The translations under genes and the position numbers were made by a program. The notes below the pieces were generated by a model that was not told where the DNA came from, made no database searches, and saw only the letters and a program-made list of their open reading frames with translations. A stretch of 64,000 bases of DNA, from NCBI RefSeq assembly GCF_020873895.1, contig NZ_JAHWGT010000005.1:62001-126000 (forward strand), in the 5' to 3' direction. Numbering within the stretch: position 1 is the first letter of the stretch; every line of letters begins with the position of its first letter. Origin of the DNA: Streptomyces sp. DH12 (lineage in GTDB: Bacteria > Actinomycetota > Actinomycetes > Streptomycetales > Streptomycetaceae). Below are positions 35,192-43,799 of this stretch, piece by piece.

Positions 35192-35749
35192 TCAGGCGCG
35201 GACGAGTTCGGCCGCCCCGAAGGACACGTCGAACCGGTCGCACCAGATGCTGACGCTCGTGTACGCGGGCAGGTCGACGTCGGCCGGCAGCACGTAGTTC
35301 TGGTCGCCCTTGTTGCCCTTGAGCTTCCCCAGGCTGACGTACTTCCCGTCGTCGAAGACCCCCCACCCGGCCTTGCCCTCCTTCACCGGCGCGTCCGTCA
35401 GCCAGACGCGCAGGTCGGGACCGTTGCTGGTGTCGAGGCCCTCCAGACGCAGCGTGTGCGTCCCGTCCGCGAGGCGCAGGAGCTTCGCCGTGCCGGCCGT
35501 CGCGTGCTCGTGGCTGATGAACGTCCCGGCCGCCAGGGTCGTCGGGCCGCTCGGGGAGGGCCTCGCCGACGCACCCGCCGACGGGGCGTGCGACGGCGCC
35601 GCGGCGGTGGGCGTGGTGGCGGGAAGCCCCTCGTGCACGGTCTCGTCCACCCAGAGCGCCCAGGGCTTGAACCACACCAGCCCGCTCACCAGCACCACCG
35701 CGAAGGCGATCCCCGCCCCGACCCACAGCTGCCTGCTACCCCGTCCCAC
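35192..35749 (-). CDS. DM13-domain secreted/anchored protein
   Basis: A 185-residue protein with one N-terminal membrane segment (about 9-28, AGIAFAVVLVSGLVWF) and a Pro/Ala/Ser linker to about residue 65. The rest is a DM13 domain: FISHEHATAGTAKLLR at its start, GPDLRVWLTDAPV in the middle and VSIWCDRFDVSFGAAEL at the end, with the near-invariant Cys. DM13 is a small extracellular domain thought to be redox-related. GTG start. Confidence 0.88.
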   Translation of the reverse strand: MGRGSRQLWVGAGIAFAVVLVSGLVWFKPWALWVDETVHEGLPATTPTAAAPSHAPSAGASARPSPSGPTTLAAGTFISHEHATAGTAKLLRLADGTHTLRLEGLDTSNGPDLRVWLTDAPVKEGKAGWGVFDDGKYVSLGKLKGNKGDQNYVLPADVDLPAYTSVSIWCDRFDVSFGAAELVRA

Positions 35750-35893
35750 GGCGCGTCCCCTTCATCGGTGTCGGCTTCCCCGCACATCCAACGCGATCAC
35801 CCACCAGGAGGGAAGCCGTACGCGACGACCGGGCCGCACGGGCGCACGCCCCGGGACGACGGGAGGCCGCCGCCCGGGCACCCCCCGTCGGGT

Positions 35894-36643
35894 TCAGGGG
35901 CGGGGGCGGGTGGCGGTGTCGAGGTAGAAGGCGTCGATGCTCTGCACGGCCCGCTCGAACTCCGCCAGGTTGACCGGCTTGGTGACGTAGGCGTTGGCGT
36001 GGCTGCTGTACGCGTCGGTCACGTCGTCCGGGGCGGTGGACGTGGTGAGGACGACCACGGGGATCGTCTGCAGGTCCTCGTCGCTCTTCAGGACCTTGAG
36101 CAGCTCGCGGCCGTTCATCCGCGGCATGTTCAGGTCCAGGACGATGAGGTCGGGCCGGGCCGTGTCCGACGCGCGCAGGTGCTCCAGCGCGGCGACCCCG
36201 TCGGTGACCCGGACCAGGTTGCGGGCGCCGCGCTCGGAGAGGGCCTCCTCGATGAGCATGGCGTCGGCGACGTCGTCCTCGACGAGCAGGACGTCGAAGG
36301 GGCGGGCGGGGGTGGTCATCGTCGGAAGCTCCGTTGGTTGCTCGGGGGAGTGGTGGAAGATCCCCGGCCAGCGGCGCCGGGCGCCCTGCCGGGTCAGGCC
36401 GCAGGCGGCACCGAGCTGCGGATAGCCCGCCCCCGCGCGCGCGGCGGCCACGGCCGCCTCCCGCTGGAGTCGCTCGGTGGCCTGCTGGAGGTGGTCCAGC
36501 ACGTGCAGCAGGGCCAGGGCCCGCGTCGGATCGTCCGGTGCCGGGTGCGAGGAGGCTTCCAACAGATCGGCGGCGAGGCGGCGCGCGAGGTCACCGACCG
36601 CCGCCTCCGCGAGGCCGGCGGTCTCCTGCGGAGTGGTCCGCAT
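35894..36643 (-). CDS. Receiver-domain protein with an N-terminal helical/HTH extension
   Basis: A 249-residue open frame with two parts. Residues 1-108 are helical and end in a weak helix-turn-helix (AAARAGAGYPQLGAACGLTRQGARRRW), a module that occurs alone in many streptomycetes. Residues 109-249 are a response-regulator receiver: LLVEDDVADA, phospho-acceptor Asp170 in IVLDLNMPRMNG, VVVLTTS and AYVTKPVNL with the conserved Lys. An internal ATG at 36319 with GGAG about 9 bases upstream could make the receiver alone, as in Rcp1-type regulators that pair with phytochrome-like kinases. Divergent from the CHASE3 histidine kinase gene, its obvious partner. Confidence 0.87.
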   Translation of the reverse strand: MRTTPQETAGLAEAAVGDLARRLAADLLEASSHPAPDDPTRALALLHVLDHLQQATERLQREAAVAAARAGAGYPQLGAACGLTRQGARRRWPGIFHHSPEQPTELPTMTTPARPFDVLLVEDDVADAMLIEEALSERGARNLVRVTDGVAALEHLRASDTARPDLIVLDLNMPRMNGRELLKVLKSDEDLQTIPVVVLTTSTAPDDVTDAYSSHANAYVTKPVNLAEFERAVQSIDAFYLDTATRPRP

Positions 36644-36671
36644 GTGGAAGTTCTTGCCTGGCACACCTGGC

Positions 36672-36701
36672 ACTCTAGGCCCGGGGACGGCCGTGCGACA
36701 A
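36672..36701 (-). promoter_or_regulatory. Promoter of the receiver gene
   Basis: On the minus strand TTGTCG (36696-36701) and TAGAGT (36672-36677) are 18 bases apart, a good vegetative-type promoter, about 30 bases from the ATG at 36643. Confidence 0.5.
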
Positions 36702-36714
36702 CAAACGTTGTCGC
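36695..36714. promoter_or_regulatory. 8-base inverted repeat over the divergent promoter
   Basis: GCGACAAC (36695-36702) and GTTGTCGC (36707-36714) with a 4-base gap. It overlaps the -35 of the minus-strand promoter and lies between the receiver and kinase genes, so a regulator could control both. Confidence 0.5.
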
Positions 36715-36772
36715 CGATTAAGGTGGGTCGGCCGCACGCGCACGGCGACGGACACAGCGAGGAGCCCAGAGG

Positions 36773-38377
36773 ATGACCATGGATGAGAAGCAACCGCGTA
36801 CGCGTGGGCTCTCCACGTGGACGACCCGGCGGTGGCTTCGTGTGGGGGCGGCCGTGTCCCTGGTGGTCCTGACCCTGCTGGGAGCGGCGGGGGCCTGGGT
36901 CCTGTCACGCACGCAGGCGATCAGCGCGGACCTCGTGGACGTGCGGTCCCCCGCCCTGACCACCGCGGTCCGCCTGGAGACGGCCATCCTCAACCAGGAG
37001 ACCGGCATCCGCGGCTACGGGCTCACCGGCACCCCCGAGTTCATCGCCCCGTACGAGCAGGGCCTCACCGAGCAGCGAGCGCGCGCGGCGGAACTGTCGC
37101 GGCTGCTGCGCGACGACCGGGCCGCCCTGGCCGACCTGGAGGCGGTGCAGGACCGGGTGGGGAGGTGGCAGGAGAGGATCGCCCGGCCGGTCGCGGCCAC
37201 GCCCCCGGGCCGGCCCTCGCCCACGGCCGCCGCCAGGGCGGGGGAGGGCAAGGAAGCCTTCGACGCCGTACGCGTCGCCCTGAGCGGCCAGCAGGAGCGG
37301 CTGCGCGCGGAGCTCGACCGGGTGAGGAGCGACCTGAGGGCCACGATCGCCCTGCGCAACTGGGTGTTCAGCGCCATCGGCGCGCTGATCGCCGTCCTCA
37401 CCGCCTTCGTCTTCGAGGGGCTGCGCCGCGGCATCAACCAGCCCCTGGAACAGCTGGGCACGGACGCCCGCACCATCGCCGGGGGTGACTTCGACCACCC
37501 CATCACCCCCACCGGCCCCGCCGACCTGCGGCACCTCAGCGGCGAGATCGACTTCATGCGCAGGCGCCTGGTGCGCGAGCTCGCCTTCAGTGAGGAGGCA
37601 CGCCTGCGCCTCGACGCGCAGGCCGCCGACCTCCAGCGGTCCAACGCCGAGCTGGAGCAGTTCGCCTACGTCGCCTCGCACGACCTGCAGGAGCCGCTGC
37701 GGAAGGTGTCCAGTTTCACCCAGCTCCTCCAGCGGCGCTACGGAGGACAGCTGGACGCCCGGGCGGACCAGTACATCGACTTCGCGGTCGACGGGGCGAA
37801 CCGCATGCAGAAGCTCATCAACGACCTGCTCGACTTCTCCCGCGTGGGCCGCCTGCACAACGCCCACCAGGAGGTCGACCTGGACGAGGTGCTGGAGCGC
37901 ACCCTGTCCTCGCTGAGCGTCGGCATCGAGGAGTCCGAAGCGGTGATCACCCACGACCCGCTGCCGTCCCTGATCGCCGACCCCACCCAGATGGGCATGC
38001 TCTGGCAGAACCTGATCGGCAACGCCGTCAAGTTCCGCCGCCCGGGCCGGCCGCCCGAGATCCATGTCACGGCCGCCCGGGAAGAGGACCTGTGGCGGTT
38101 CACCGTCACCGACAACGGCATCGGCATCGCACCCGAGTACGCCGACAAGGTGTTCGTGATCTTCCAGCGGCTGCACACCAAGGACACCTACTCCGGCAGC
38201 GGCATCGGCCTCGCGATGTGCAAGAAGATCGTCGAGTTCCACGGCGGCACCATCGCGGTCGACCCGGAATACCGCGACGGCGCGCGCATCACCTTCACCC
38301 TGGCACCCCGGCCGCCGGAGGACCCCGGACCGTCGACCATGCCGGAGGCCAGCCGCGCCGGCACGGAGCAGGCATGA
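36773..38377 (+). CDS. Sensor histidine kinase (CHASE3-HAMP-HisKA-HATPase)
   Basis: A 534-residue membrane kinase. Transmembrane segment 1 is at about 24-44 and segment 2 at about 200-222; between them is a CHASE3 sensory domain (VRLETAILNQETGIRGYGLT). A HAMP linker follows, then HisKA with the phospho-acceptor His303 in ASHDLQEPLRKVSSF, which is the phytochrome-like subtype. The ATPase domain holds NLIGNAVKF, DNGIGIAPEY and GSGIGLAMCKKIVE. It senses a signal outside or in the membrane. The next gene overlaps by ATGA, and the receiver gene is divergent. Confidence 0.95.
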   Translation: MTMDEKQPRTRGLSTWTTRRWLRVGAAVSLVVLTLLGAAGAWVLSRTQAISADLVDVRSPALTTAVRLETAILNQETGIRGYGLTGTPEFIAPYEQGLTEQRARAAELSRLLRDDRAALADLEAVQDRVGRWQERIARPVAATPPGRPSPTAAARAGEGKEAFDAVRVALSGQQERLRAELDRVRSDLRATIALRNWVFSAIGALIAVLTAFVFEGLRRGINQPLEQLGTDARTIAGGDFDHPITPTGPADLRHLSGEIDFMRRRLVRELAFSEEARLRLDAQAADLQRSNAELEQFAYVASHDLQEPLRKVSSFTQLLQRRYGGQLDARADQYIDFAVDGANRMQKLINDLLDFSRVGRLHNAHQEVDLDEVLERTLSSLSVGIEESEAVITHDPLPSLIADPTQMGMLWQNLIGNAVKFRRPGRPPEIHVTAAREEDLWRFTVTDNGIGIAPEYADKVFVIFQRLHTKDTYSGSGIGLAMCKKIVEFHGGTIAVDPEYRDGARITFTLAPRPPEDPGPSTMPEASRAGTEQA

Positions 38378-39585
38378 CGACCCCCACCACGGCCGCCGGA
38401 CCGCACGCGGTCCCCGACGGGACGACGTACCGCATCCTCCTCATCGAGGACGACGAGGGCGACGCGCTGCTCGTGGAGGAACTCCTCCACGACACGGGGC
38501 TGCGGTTCGAACTGACGACCCGGCCGACCCTCGCCGAGGCCCGCACCCGGCTCGCCGCCGGCGCGCCGATCGACTGCATCCTCCTCGACCTGCACCTGCC
38601 CGACGTGTCGGGTATCGACGCGGTCGCCGCCGTCCGCGGCATGGCCCCGCACACCGCGGTGATCGTGCTGACGGGGCTGTCCGAGGCCCAGGCCGGCACC
38701 GACGCCATGGCCGCGGGTGCCCAGGACTTCCTCGTCAAGGGGAAGGTCGAGGCGGACCTGCTGCACCGGACGGTCCGCTACGCCGTCTACCGCAGCAAGA
38801 CCGAACGCGCGAGCGCCGAAGCCCAGGCGGCGCGGCTGCGGGCCGAGGAGAACGCGCGCCTGGAGCGCGGCCTGCTGCCCCAGCCGATCCTCGACACCTC
38901 CACGGTGAGAGTGACCTCCCGCTACCTGCCCGGCGCCGCCATGGCCCTGCTCGGCGGGGACTTCCTCGACGTGGTGGAGGGCGACGACGGGCTGCTTCAC
39001 GCCGTCGTGGGCGACGTCAGCGGCCACGGCCCCGACGCCGCGGCGCTCGGCGTCTGCCTGCGCATCGCCTGGCGCTCCCTCGTCCTCGGCGGACACCGCG
39101 GCGACGACCTGCTGCACCTGATGGAACGCATCCTCATCGCCGAACGCGGCGGGCGGCACATGTTCGCCACCTGCACCCTCCTCACCCTCGACCAGGACGC
39201 CGGCACCGCGACCCTCCACCTCGCGGGCCACCATGAACCCCTCCTCACCACCGACGGGGGCACCCGGGAGGTGGCGGCCGCACACGGCATCGCCCTGGGC
39301 ATCCTCCCCGGTCTGCGCAGCTGGCCCCCCACGGTGGTGCCGCTCCCGCCGTCGGGAGCGCTCACCCTGTACACCGACGGCCTCACCGAGGGCCACAACG
39401 GGGGCTCCAGCGAACGGCTCGGCGTCGAGGGGCTGCTCGCGCTGATCGAGGACCTGCCGCCGACGGACCCGGCCGTCCACGTCGACCTGCTCATCGAGCG
39501 GACCCACAAGCTCAACGCCGGCCGCCACTCCGACGACCTCGCCGTGCTCCGCCTCGACTGGGGGGACCACTCCGCCCGCCCCTGA
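38374..39585 (+). CDS. Receiver-PP2C serine phosphatase
   Basis: A 403-residue output protein. Residues 15-140 are a receiver with IEDDEGDA, phospho-acceptor Asp72 in LLDLHLPD and FLVKGK. A coiled-coil linker (about 140-170, AEAQAARLRAEENARLERGL) leads to an RsbU-like PP2C domain with GGDFLDVVE, GDVSGHGPDAA, YTDGLTEGHN and DDLAVLRL. It is coupled to the kinase by ATGA overlap. The inferred path: kinase phosphorylates this receiver, and the phosphatase then acts on an anti-anti-sigma protein elsewhere, linking the signal to a sigma factor. Confidence 0.95.
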   Translation: MTTPTTAAGPHAVPDGTTYRILLIEDDEGDALLVEELLHDTGLRFELTTRPTLAEARTRLAAGAPIDCILLDLHLPDVSGIDAVAAVRGMAPHTAVIVLTGLSEAQAGTDAMAAGAQDFLVKGKVEADLLHRTVRYAVYRSKTERASAEAQAARLRAEENARLERGLLPQPILDTSTVRVTSRYLPGAAMALLGGDFLDVVEGDDGLLHAVVGDVSGHGPDAAALGVCLRIAWRSLVLGGHRGDDLLHLMERILIAERGGRHMFATCTLLTLDQDAGTATLHLAGHHEPLLTTDGGTREVAAAHGIALGILPGLRSWPPTVVPLPPSGALTLYTDGLTEGHNGGSSERLGVEGLLALIEDLPPTDPAVHVDLLIERTHKLNAGRHSDDLAVLRLDWGDHSARP

Positions 39586-39729
39586 CACCCCGGCCGCTGC
39601 GACATCGGGCCGCCGTGACTCAAGGTCGCCGCGGCACCTGCCCGGCCGGCCCCCGGGGCCAGCCGACCGCTGCCTGTCGTCCGCCCGGAGTCCGCGCCGT
39701 GACGGCGGCTCACCCTGCGCTGTCCGCCG

Positions 39730-40203
39730 GGGCGTTGTCAGCGGTGGCCGCTGGCGTCCCCGGTGTGGGAAGGGCCGTTCCCCGACAGCGTCCTCCCGGG
39801 GATCGCCGGTGTGTTCGACACGCCGCTGACGGACTTCCGGGACGCCGTCGCCCCGGTCGGCCGGGTGCTGCCCGGCCTCGGCCGGTGCATCGAGCGGTCC
39901 GGACGGTTCGGCAGGCGGCGCGCGGACGAGGCGTCGGCGGCCTGCCGGCCGACGCGATCGTCGGGCTCCACCTCCAGACGTGCGAGTCCGCCTTCCACCG
40001 GGAGGCCAACGCCGTCCTGCGCTCCCCGGACCGCACCAGGGCCGTGCCCTGCCTCCCGTACGTGGGATCCGGAGCTTCTCCGTCTTCACCGGGGAGGAGG
40101 AGTGCCTCCCCGCTCCGGGCACCCGGCTCGGGTGACGGGCGTGAGGGCCGAGCGCGGCGGCCTCTGCACGGTCAGGCCGGCCGGGGTGGAGGTCGCCCGG
40201 GCT
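39730..40203 (+). pseudogene. Decayed ADP-ribosyltransferase-like gene
   Basis: Pieces of one protein are spread over three frames. WEGPFPDSVLPGIAGVFDTPL leads in one frame (from 39763). LPADAIVGL and ESAFHREANAVL follow in another. SFSVFTGEEECLPAPGTR (about 40076-40129) and RVTGVRAERGGLCTV (to about 40190) come last in two more steps. The end, a FTGE-E---L--PGTRF-V--V pattern, is typical of mono-ADP-ribosyltransferase toxin folds with the ExE-like EEE. At least three frameshifts and the lack of a start make it non-functional. It fills most of an otherwise gene-free 770-base gap. Confidence 0.6.
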
Positions 40204-40252
40204 CCCCTCCTGTTGGGCGCCCGTCGGCCGGACGGCGGGGGAGAGGGTTGGT

Positions 40253-40288
40253 TGTCCCGCTCGGCTTGGATGTCCCGCTCGGCTTGGA
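40253..40288. repeat. Tandem duplication of 18 bases
   Basis: Two exact head-to-tail copies (40253-40270 and 40271-40288), which duplicate a TTGGA half-site and a possible -35 just upstream of the PLP lyase gene. Confidence 0.8.
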
Positions 40289-40319
40289 TGTTCTGTCCAA
40301 AGATGGATAGCGTGTCCAA
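40266..40319 (+). promoter_or_regulatory. Promoter/operator of the PLP lyase operon
   Basis: TTGGAT at 40284-40289 and TAGCGT at 40308-40313, 18 bases apart, form a likely promoter. Four half-sites surround it: TTGGA at 40266 and 40284, and TCCAA at 40296 and 40315. The YheO-type regulator encoded in the operon is the likely binder. Confidence 0.5.
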
Positions 40320-40357
40320 GTCGTCGGCGCCCGGTCGACGCGAGGAAGGAGCCCGCC

Positions 40358-41581
40358 GTGCAGCGCCGAGAACCCCCGGGGACGAGCCCGCGCCTCGTCG
40401 ACGCCCGCTCCGGCCGTACCTACGAGCCGGACCCGCTGCGCTGGCGCGGCGACGACGGCGCGCCGCTGACCGTGTCGCCCCTGCCCGGCCTCGCCCCCTC
40501 GGACGTCGACACCGGCACCCGTTCGCTCTGGCGGTACCGGGCGGCGCTGCCGGCCGTCTGCGCGGAGCGGCCCGTCAGCCTCGGCGAGGGTCTCACCCCG
40601 CTGGTCGAAAGGGTCTGGGACGGCGAGCGGGTCCTGTTCAAGCTGGAGTGGTTCAGCCCCACGGGCAGCTTCAAGGACCGGGGCAGCAGCGTCATGGTCT
40701 CCGCGCTCGCCGCGAGCGGGGTGCGCCGGGTGGTCGAGGACAGCTCGGGCAACGGCGGGTCGTCCGTCGCCGCCTACGGCGCCGCGGCAGGGATCCGTGT
40801 CACCATCCTCGTCCCCGAGGGCACGTCGCCGGCGAAGGTCCTCCAGACCCGGGCGTACGACGCCGCCGTGGAAACGGTGCCGGGCGGCCGCGACGAGACC
40901 GCCGCCGAGGCCCTGCGCCGATCGGCCGGCACCTGCTACGCGGGGCACAACTGGCACCCGTTCTTCCTCCAGGGCACCAAGACCCTCGCCTACGAACTGT
41001 GGGAGGACCTCGGCTTCCGGGCCCCCGACGCCGTTGTCACGGTCGCGGGGGCCGGCAGCATCGTCCTCGGCTGCGACCTCGGCTTCTCCGAACTGCTCGC
41101 CGCCGGGCGGATCCCCCGGCTGCCCCGACTGCTCGTGGCGCAGCCCGCGGCCTGCGCTCCGCTGCACGCGGCGTTCCAGGGCCTGCCGGCGCCCGCCTTC
41201 GGACCGACGATCGCCGAGGGAACGTCGATCCGGGAGCCGGTGCGGAAGTCGGAGGTCCTCGACGCGATCCACCGCTCGGGAGGTGACACCGTCGCGGTGT
41301 CCGAGGAGGCCATCATGGCCGCCGCCCGGCGTCTCGCGGCGTCGGGCCTGTACGCGGAACCCACCAGCGCCACCGCCGCCGCCGCGGTGTCGCTGTTCCG
41401 GGCGCGGGGAGCGATCCGGGACGGCGAGACGACGGTGGTGGTGCTGACGGGCTCGGGGCTCAAGGCCCCGGCGGCGACGGACCGTCTGCTGGCGTCGACC
41501 GCGACGGGCAGCGGCATCGACGGCCACGCCGGTACCGCTGCCGACACCGGTGTCCCGACCGCCGGGGAGGGCGCCGCGTGA
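40358..41581 (+). CDS. PLP-dependent lyase, threonine-synthase/tryptophan-synthase-beta fold
   Basis: A 407-residue fold-type II PLP enzyme. The Schiff-base Lys106 lies in PTGSFKDRG, the phosphate loop is SSGNGGSSVAAY, and VAGAGSIVLG binds the cofactor phosphate. The order and length are closest to threonine synthase-like proteins and diaminopropionate ammonia-lyase-like enzymes. It is co-transcribed with a YheO/DauR-type regulator (GTGA overlap). In known cases such regulators control D-amino acid or amino acid catabolism, so amino-acid breakdown is a reasonable inference rather than threonine synthesis. GGAAGGAG lies 6 bases before the GTG. Confidence 0.92.
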   Translation: MQRREPPGTSPRLVDARSGRTYEPDPLRWRGDDGAPLTVSPLPGLAPSDVDTGTRSLWRYRAALPAVCAERPVSLGEGLTPLVERVWDGERVLFKLEWFSPTGSFKDRGSSVMVSALAASGVRRVVEDSSGNGGSSVAAYGAAAGIRVTILVPEGTSPAKVLQTRAYDAAVETVPGGRDETAAEALRRSAGTCYAGHNWHPFFLQGTKTLAYELWEDLGFRAPDAVVTVAGAGSIVLGCDLGFSELLAAGRIPRLPRLLVAQPAACAPLHAAFQGLPAPAFGPTIAEGTSIREPVRKSEVLDAIHRSGGDTVAVSEEAIMAAARRLAASGLYAEPTSATAAAAVSLFRARGAIRDGETTVVVLTGSGLKAPAATDRLLASTATGSGIDGHAGTAADTGVPTAGEGAA

Positions 41582-42264
41582 CGGCCGGCCCCGACGACTG
41601 CGCACCCGCGCCGGAACGCGCCTCGCCCCCACCCGTCCCGCGGATCAGTGAGGACGACCTGCTGCTGCGCGAGGCCGAGAAGATCGTCACCGCGCTGGGC
41701 GGCATGTTCCCCGGGCTGTGCGAGGTGGTGCTGCACGACCTGCGCGACCCGCGCCACGCCGTGCGCGCCATCGAGAACAACCTCTCCGGCCGGCGGGTCG
41801 GGGACGCCGCCACCGAACTCGGACTCGCCCGCGTCAAGGACCCGGACTACCCCGGCATCCTCCAGAACTACCCCAACAGCTTCCCCGACGGCCGGCCCGC
41901 CAAGAGCACGTCGATCGGGCTCAAGAACGGCCGCGGCGAGTACGTGGCGGCCATCTGCCTCAACCTCGACGTGTCCCTCCTCGGCACCGCGGCCCGAACC
42001 CTCGCCAACCTCGTGCGCACCGACCTCCGGGACGAGCCGGTGGAGGAGACCCTGCGTGCGCAGACGACGGCCGAACTGCGGGAAGCAGTCGAGGAGTTCG
42101 CCGCCGCCCGGGGCAGTACGCCGCGCGGGCTGGACGCGGCCGCCCGGCGCGAACTCGTCCGTTCGCTCAAGGACCGGGGCTACTTGCGGGTGAAGCACTC
42201 CGTGCAGGCGCTCACCGACCTGCTGGGCGTCTCCCGGGCCACCGTCTACAACTACCTGCGCTGA
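41578..42264 (+). CDS. YheO/DauR-type transcriptional regulator
   Basis: A 228-residue regulator. The YheO PAS-like domain spans about 30-135 (FPGLCEVVLHDLRDP, VAAICLNLD) and the C-terminus holds the DauR-like helix-turn-helix (LKDRGYLRVKHSVQALTDLLGVSRATVYNYLR region, 195-228). DauR of Pseudomonas represses D-arginine use. It starts GTG, sharing GTGA with the lyase stop, and its stop overlaps the convergent kinase gene by 13 bases. It probably senses the lyase substrate and regulates its own operon through the repeats at 40266-40319. Confidence 0.93.
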   Translation: MTAGPDDCAPAPERASPPPVPRISEDDLLLREAEKIVTALGGMFPGLCEVVLHDLRDPRHAVRAIENNLSGRRVGDAATELGLARVKDPDYPGILQNYPNSFPDGRPAKSTSIGLKNGRGEYVAAICLNLDVSLLGTAARTLANLVRTDLRDEPVEETLRAQTTAELREAVEEFAAARGSTPRGLDAAARRELVRSLKDRGYLRVKHSVQALTDLLGVSRATVYNYLR

Positions 42265-43799
42265 CCGCCGGCCGACGACTGCCGACCATTCCCCTGACCC
42301 TGGCCCTGACCCTGCCCCTGACCCGACGCCCCGGCGTCCTCCGGCGGCTTGCCCTCCTTCGGCCGCGCGCCCGGCTTGCCGTCGTGCGCCGGACCTCCCG
42401 CCGCGTTGCCCCGCGGACCGCCCTGCCCGCCCCGGTGGGAGGCGCGGGCCCCGTCGCCACCGGCCCCGGTGCCGGCAGGGGCGCCGGCACCGGGGCGCTC
42501 GCCGGTGGTCGCGCCGGTCCTTCCGGTCGCCCCCGCGAAGCTGTCGGCGGTGCGCTTCGCCCCCGGGCCCGCGTCGGAGGCGGGCACCACCGGCGCGGAG
42601 GGCGAGGGGCGCGGATCGTCCGCCGACGGCGGCTCCGTCACGGCGTGGCGCGGTGGCCGAGACACCGCGTCCTCGCCCTCGGCGGGGCGGCCGTCGATCG
42701 ACCCGGTCAGGGTGACCCCGAGCACCGCCAGCGCCGCGCCCGCCGTCAACAGGGCCCGGCCGGTACGGAACGCCGACGAGGGCGCCGGTGCGGCGGACGC
42801 CGTGGGAACCGGCCTCGGCGCCACGTTCCCGCCCCTCGGGGGCGCCGCGGCGACGGGAGCGACGGCGGCGCCGCCGGTGCGCGCGTCCACGGCCTCCGAC
42901 CGCCGGGTGTCGGCCACCGGGTCCCGGTCGTCGCCCGGCGGTCCGCCGTCCGGGAGGTACGGCATCAGCTGCGCGCCCGGTACGGCGGCCAGCGCCCCGG
43001 AGCAGGCGTCGGCGTCCGGCCGGCTGTTCTCGTCCGGATCCGTCATGGCCTCCAGCAGCCCGGCGAGGCCGTGCGGCAGGTCCGGCGGGATGGCCGGCGG
43101 CCGGTGCAGCCGCGCGACCGCGGCCTCCAACGGGGCGCCCCCGTACTCCAGTTCGCCCTTCAGGGCCTCCAGGAGCACCAGGCCGAGGCTGTAGACGTCC
43201 GCGGCCGGCCCGGCCCCCCTGCCGAGGACCTGTTCGGGGGCCATGTAAGCGGCCGTCCCCACCAGCGTGCCGGTGGTGGTGCGGGCGGTGGTGTCCAACA
43301 GTCGGGAGATGCCGAAGTCGGTCAGGTGCGGGGAGCCCGTCTCGTCCAGCAGTATGTTCGACGGCTTGACGTCGCGGTGCACGACACCGGCCGCGTGGAT
43401 GTGCGCCAGGACCGAGGCCAAGGCGGCGCCGGTCCGGGCGGCCTCGCCGGGCGTCAGGGGGGCCGCGGCGATGCGCCGGCGCAGCGTCGTGCCCTTGATG
43501 AGCTGCATCACCAGGTACGGTTGTCCGTCCTCCTGACCCGAGTCGTACACCGTGACCAGCCCGGGGTGCTCCAGCCGGGCCAGCAGACGGCCTTCGTGGT
43601 CGAAGCGCTCCTCCGTCTGGGCCGCGTCCTGCGGCCGGAACACCTTCACCGCCACCGGTCGCCGCAGGCGCAGGTCCAGTCCCTCGTACACGTCCGCCGC
43701 ACCACCGCGCCCGAGCAGGTCGTCGAGCCGGTAGCGGCCGGCGACCACGTGGGCCGTGAGCCGGAGATCCGGTCGGATGGACCACGGGCGGACCTTCAT
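42252..43799 (-). CDS. Membrane Ser/Thr protein kinase
   Basis: A 515-residue Hanks-type kinase. Residues 20-280 are the catalytic domain: LGRGGAADVYE (Gly loop), AVKVF with the ATP Lys, VVHRDVKPSNILL with catalytic Asp, LTDFGISRL and YMAPEQV. After a Pro/Ala-rich linker there is one transmembrane segment (ALLTAGAALAVLGVTLTG, about 375-395). The outside tail is Gly/Ala/Pro-rich and ends in a Gly-Gln repeat (GQGQGQGQGQGNG). No PASTA or other sensor domain is seen. AGGGAG lies 5 bases before the ATG. Its stop lies inside the end of the YheO-type gene. Confidence 0.95.
   Translation of the reverse strand: MKVRPWSIRPDLRLTAHVVAGRYRLDDLLGRGGAADVYEGLDLRLRRPVAVKVFRPQDAAQTEERFDHEGRLLARLEHPGLVTVYDSGQEDGQPYLVMQLIKGTTLRRRIAAAPLTPGEAARTGAALASVLAHIHAAGVVHRDVKPSNILLDETGSPHLTDFGISRLLDTTARTTTGTLVGTAAYMAPEQVLGRGAGPAADVYSLGLVLLEALKGELEYGGAPLEAAVARLHRPPAIPPDLPHGLAGLLEAMTDPDENSRPDADACSGALAAVPGAQLMPYLPDGGPPGDDRDPVADTRRSEAVDARTGGAAVAPVAAAPPRGGNVAPRPVPTASAAPAPSSAFRTGRALLTAGAALAVLGVTLTGSIDGRPAEGEDAVSRPPRHAVTEPPSADDPRPSPSAPVVPASDAGPGAKRTADSFAGATGRTGATTGERPGAGAPAGTGAGGDGARASHRGGQGGPRGNAAGGPAHDGKPGARPKEGKPPEDAGASGQGQGQGQGQGNGRQSSAGGQRR

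Noticed and set aside
42294-42330. Short CCTGAC-type tandem repeat as a separate element
   Set aside because: It is the coding sequence of the Gly-Gln tail of the Ser/Thr kinase.
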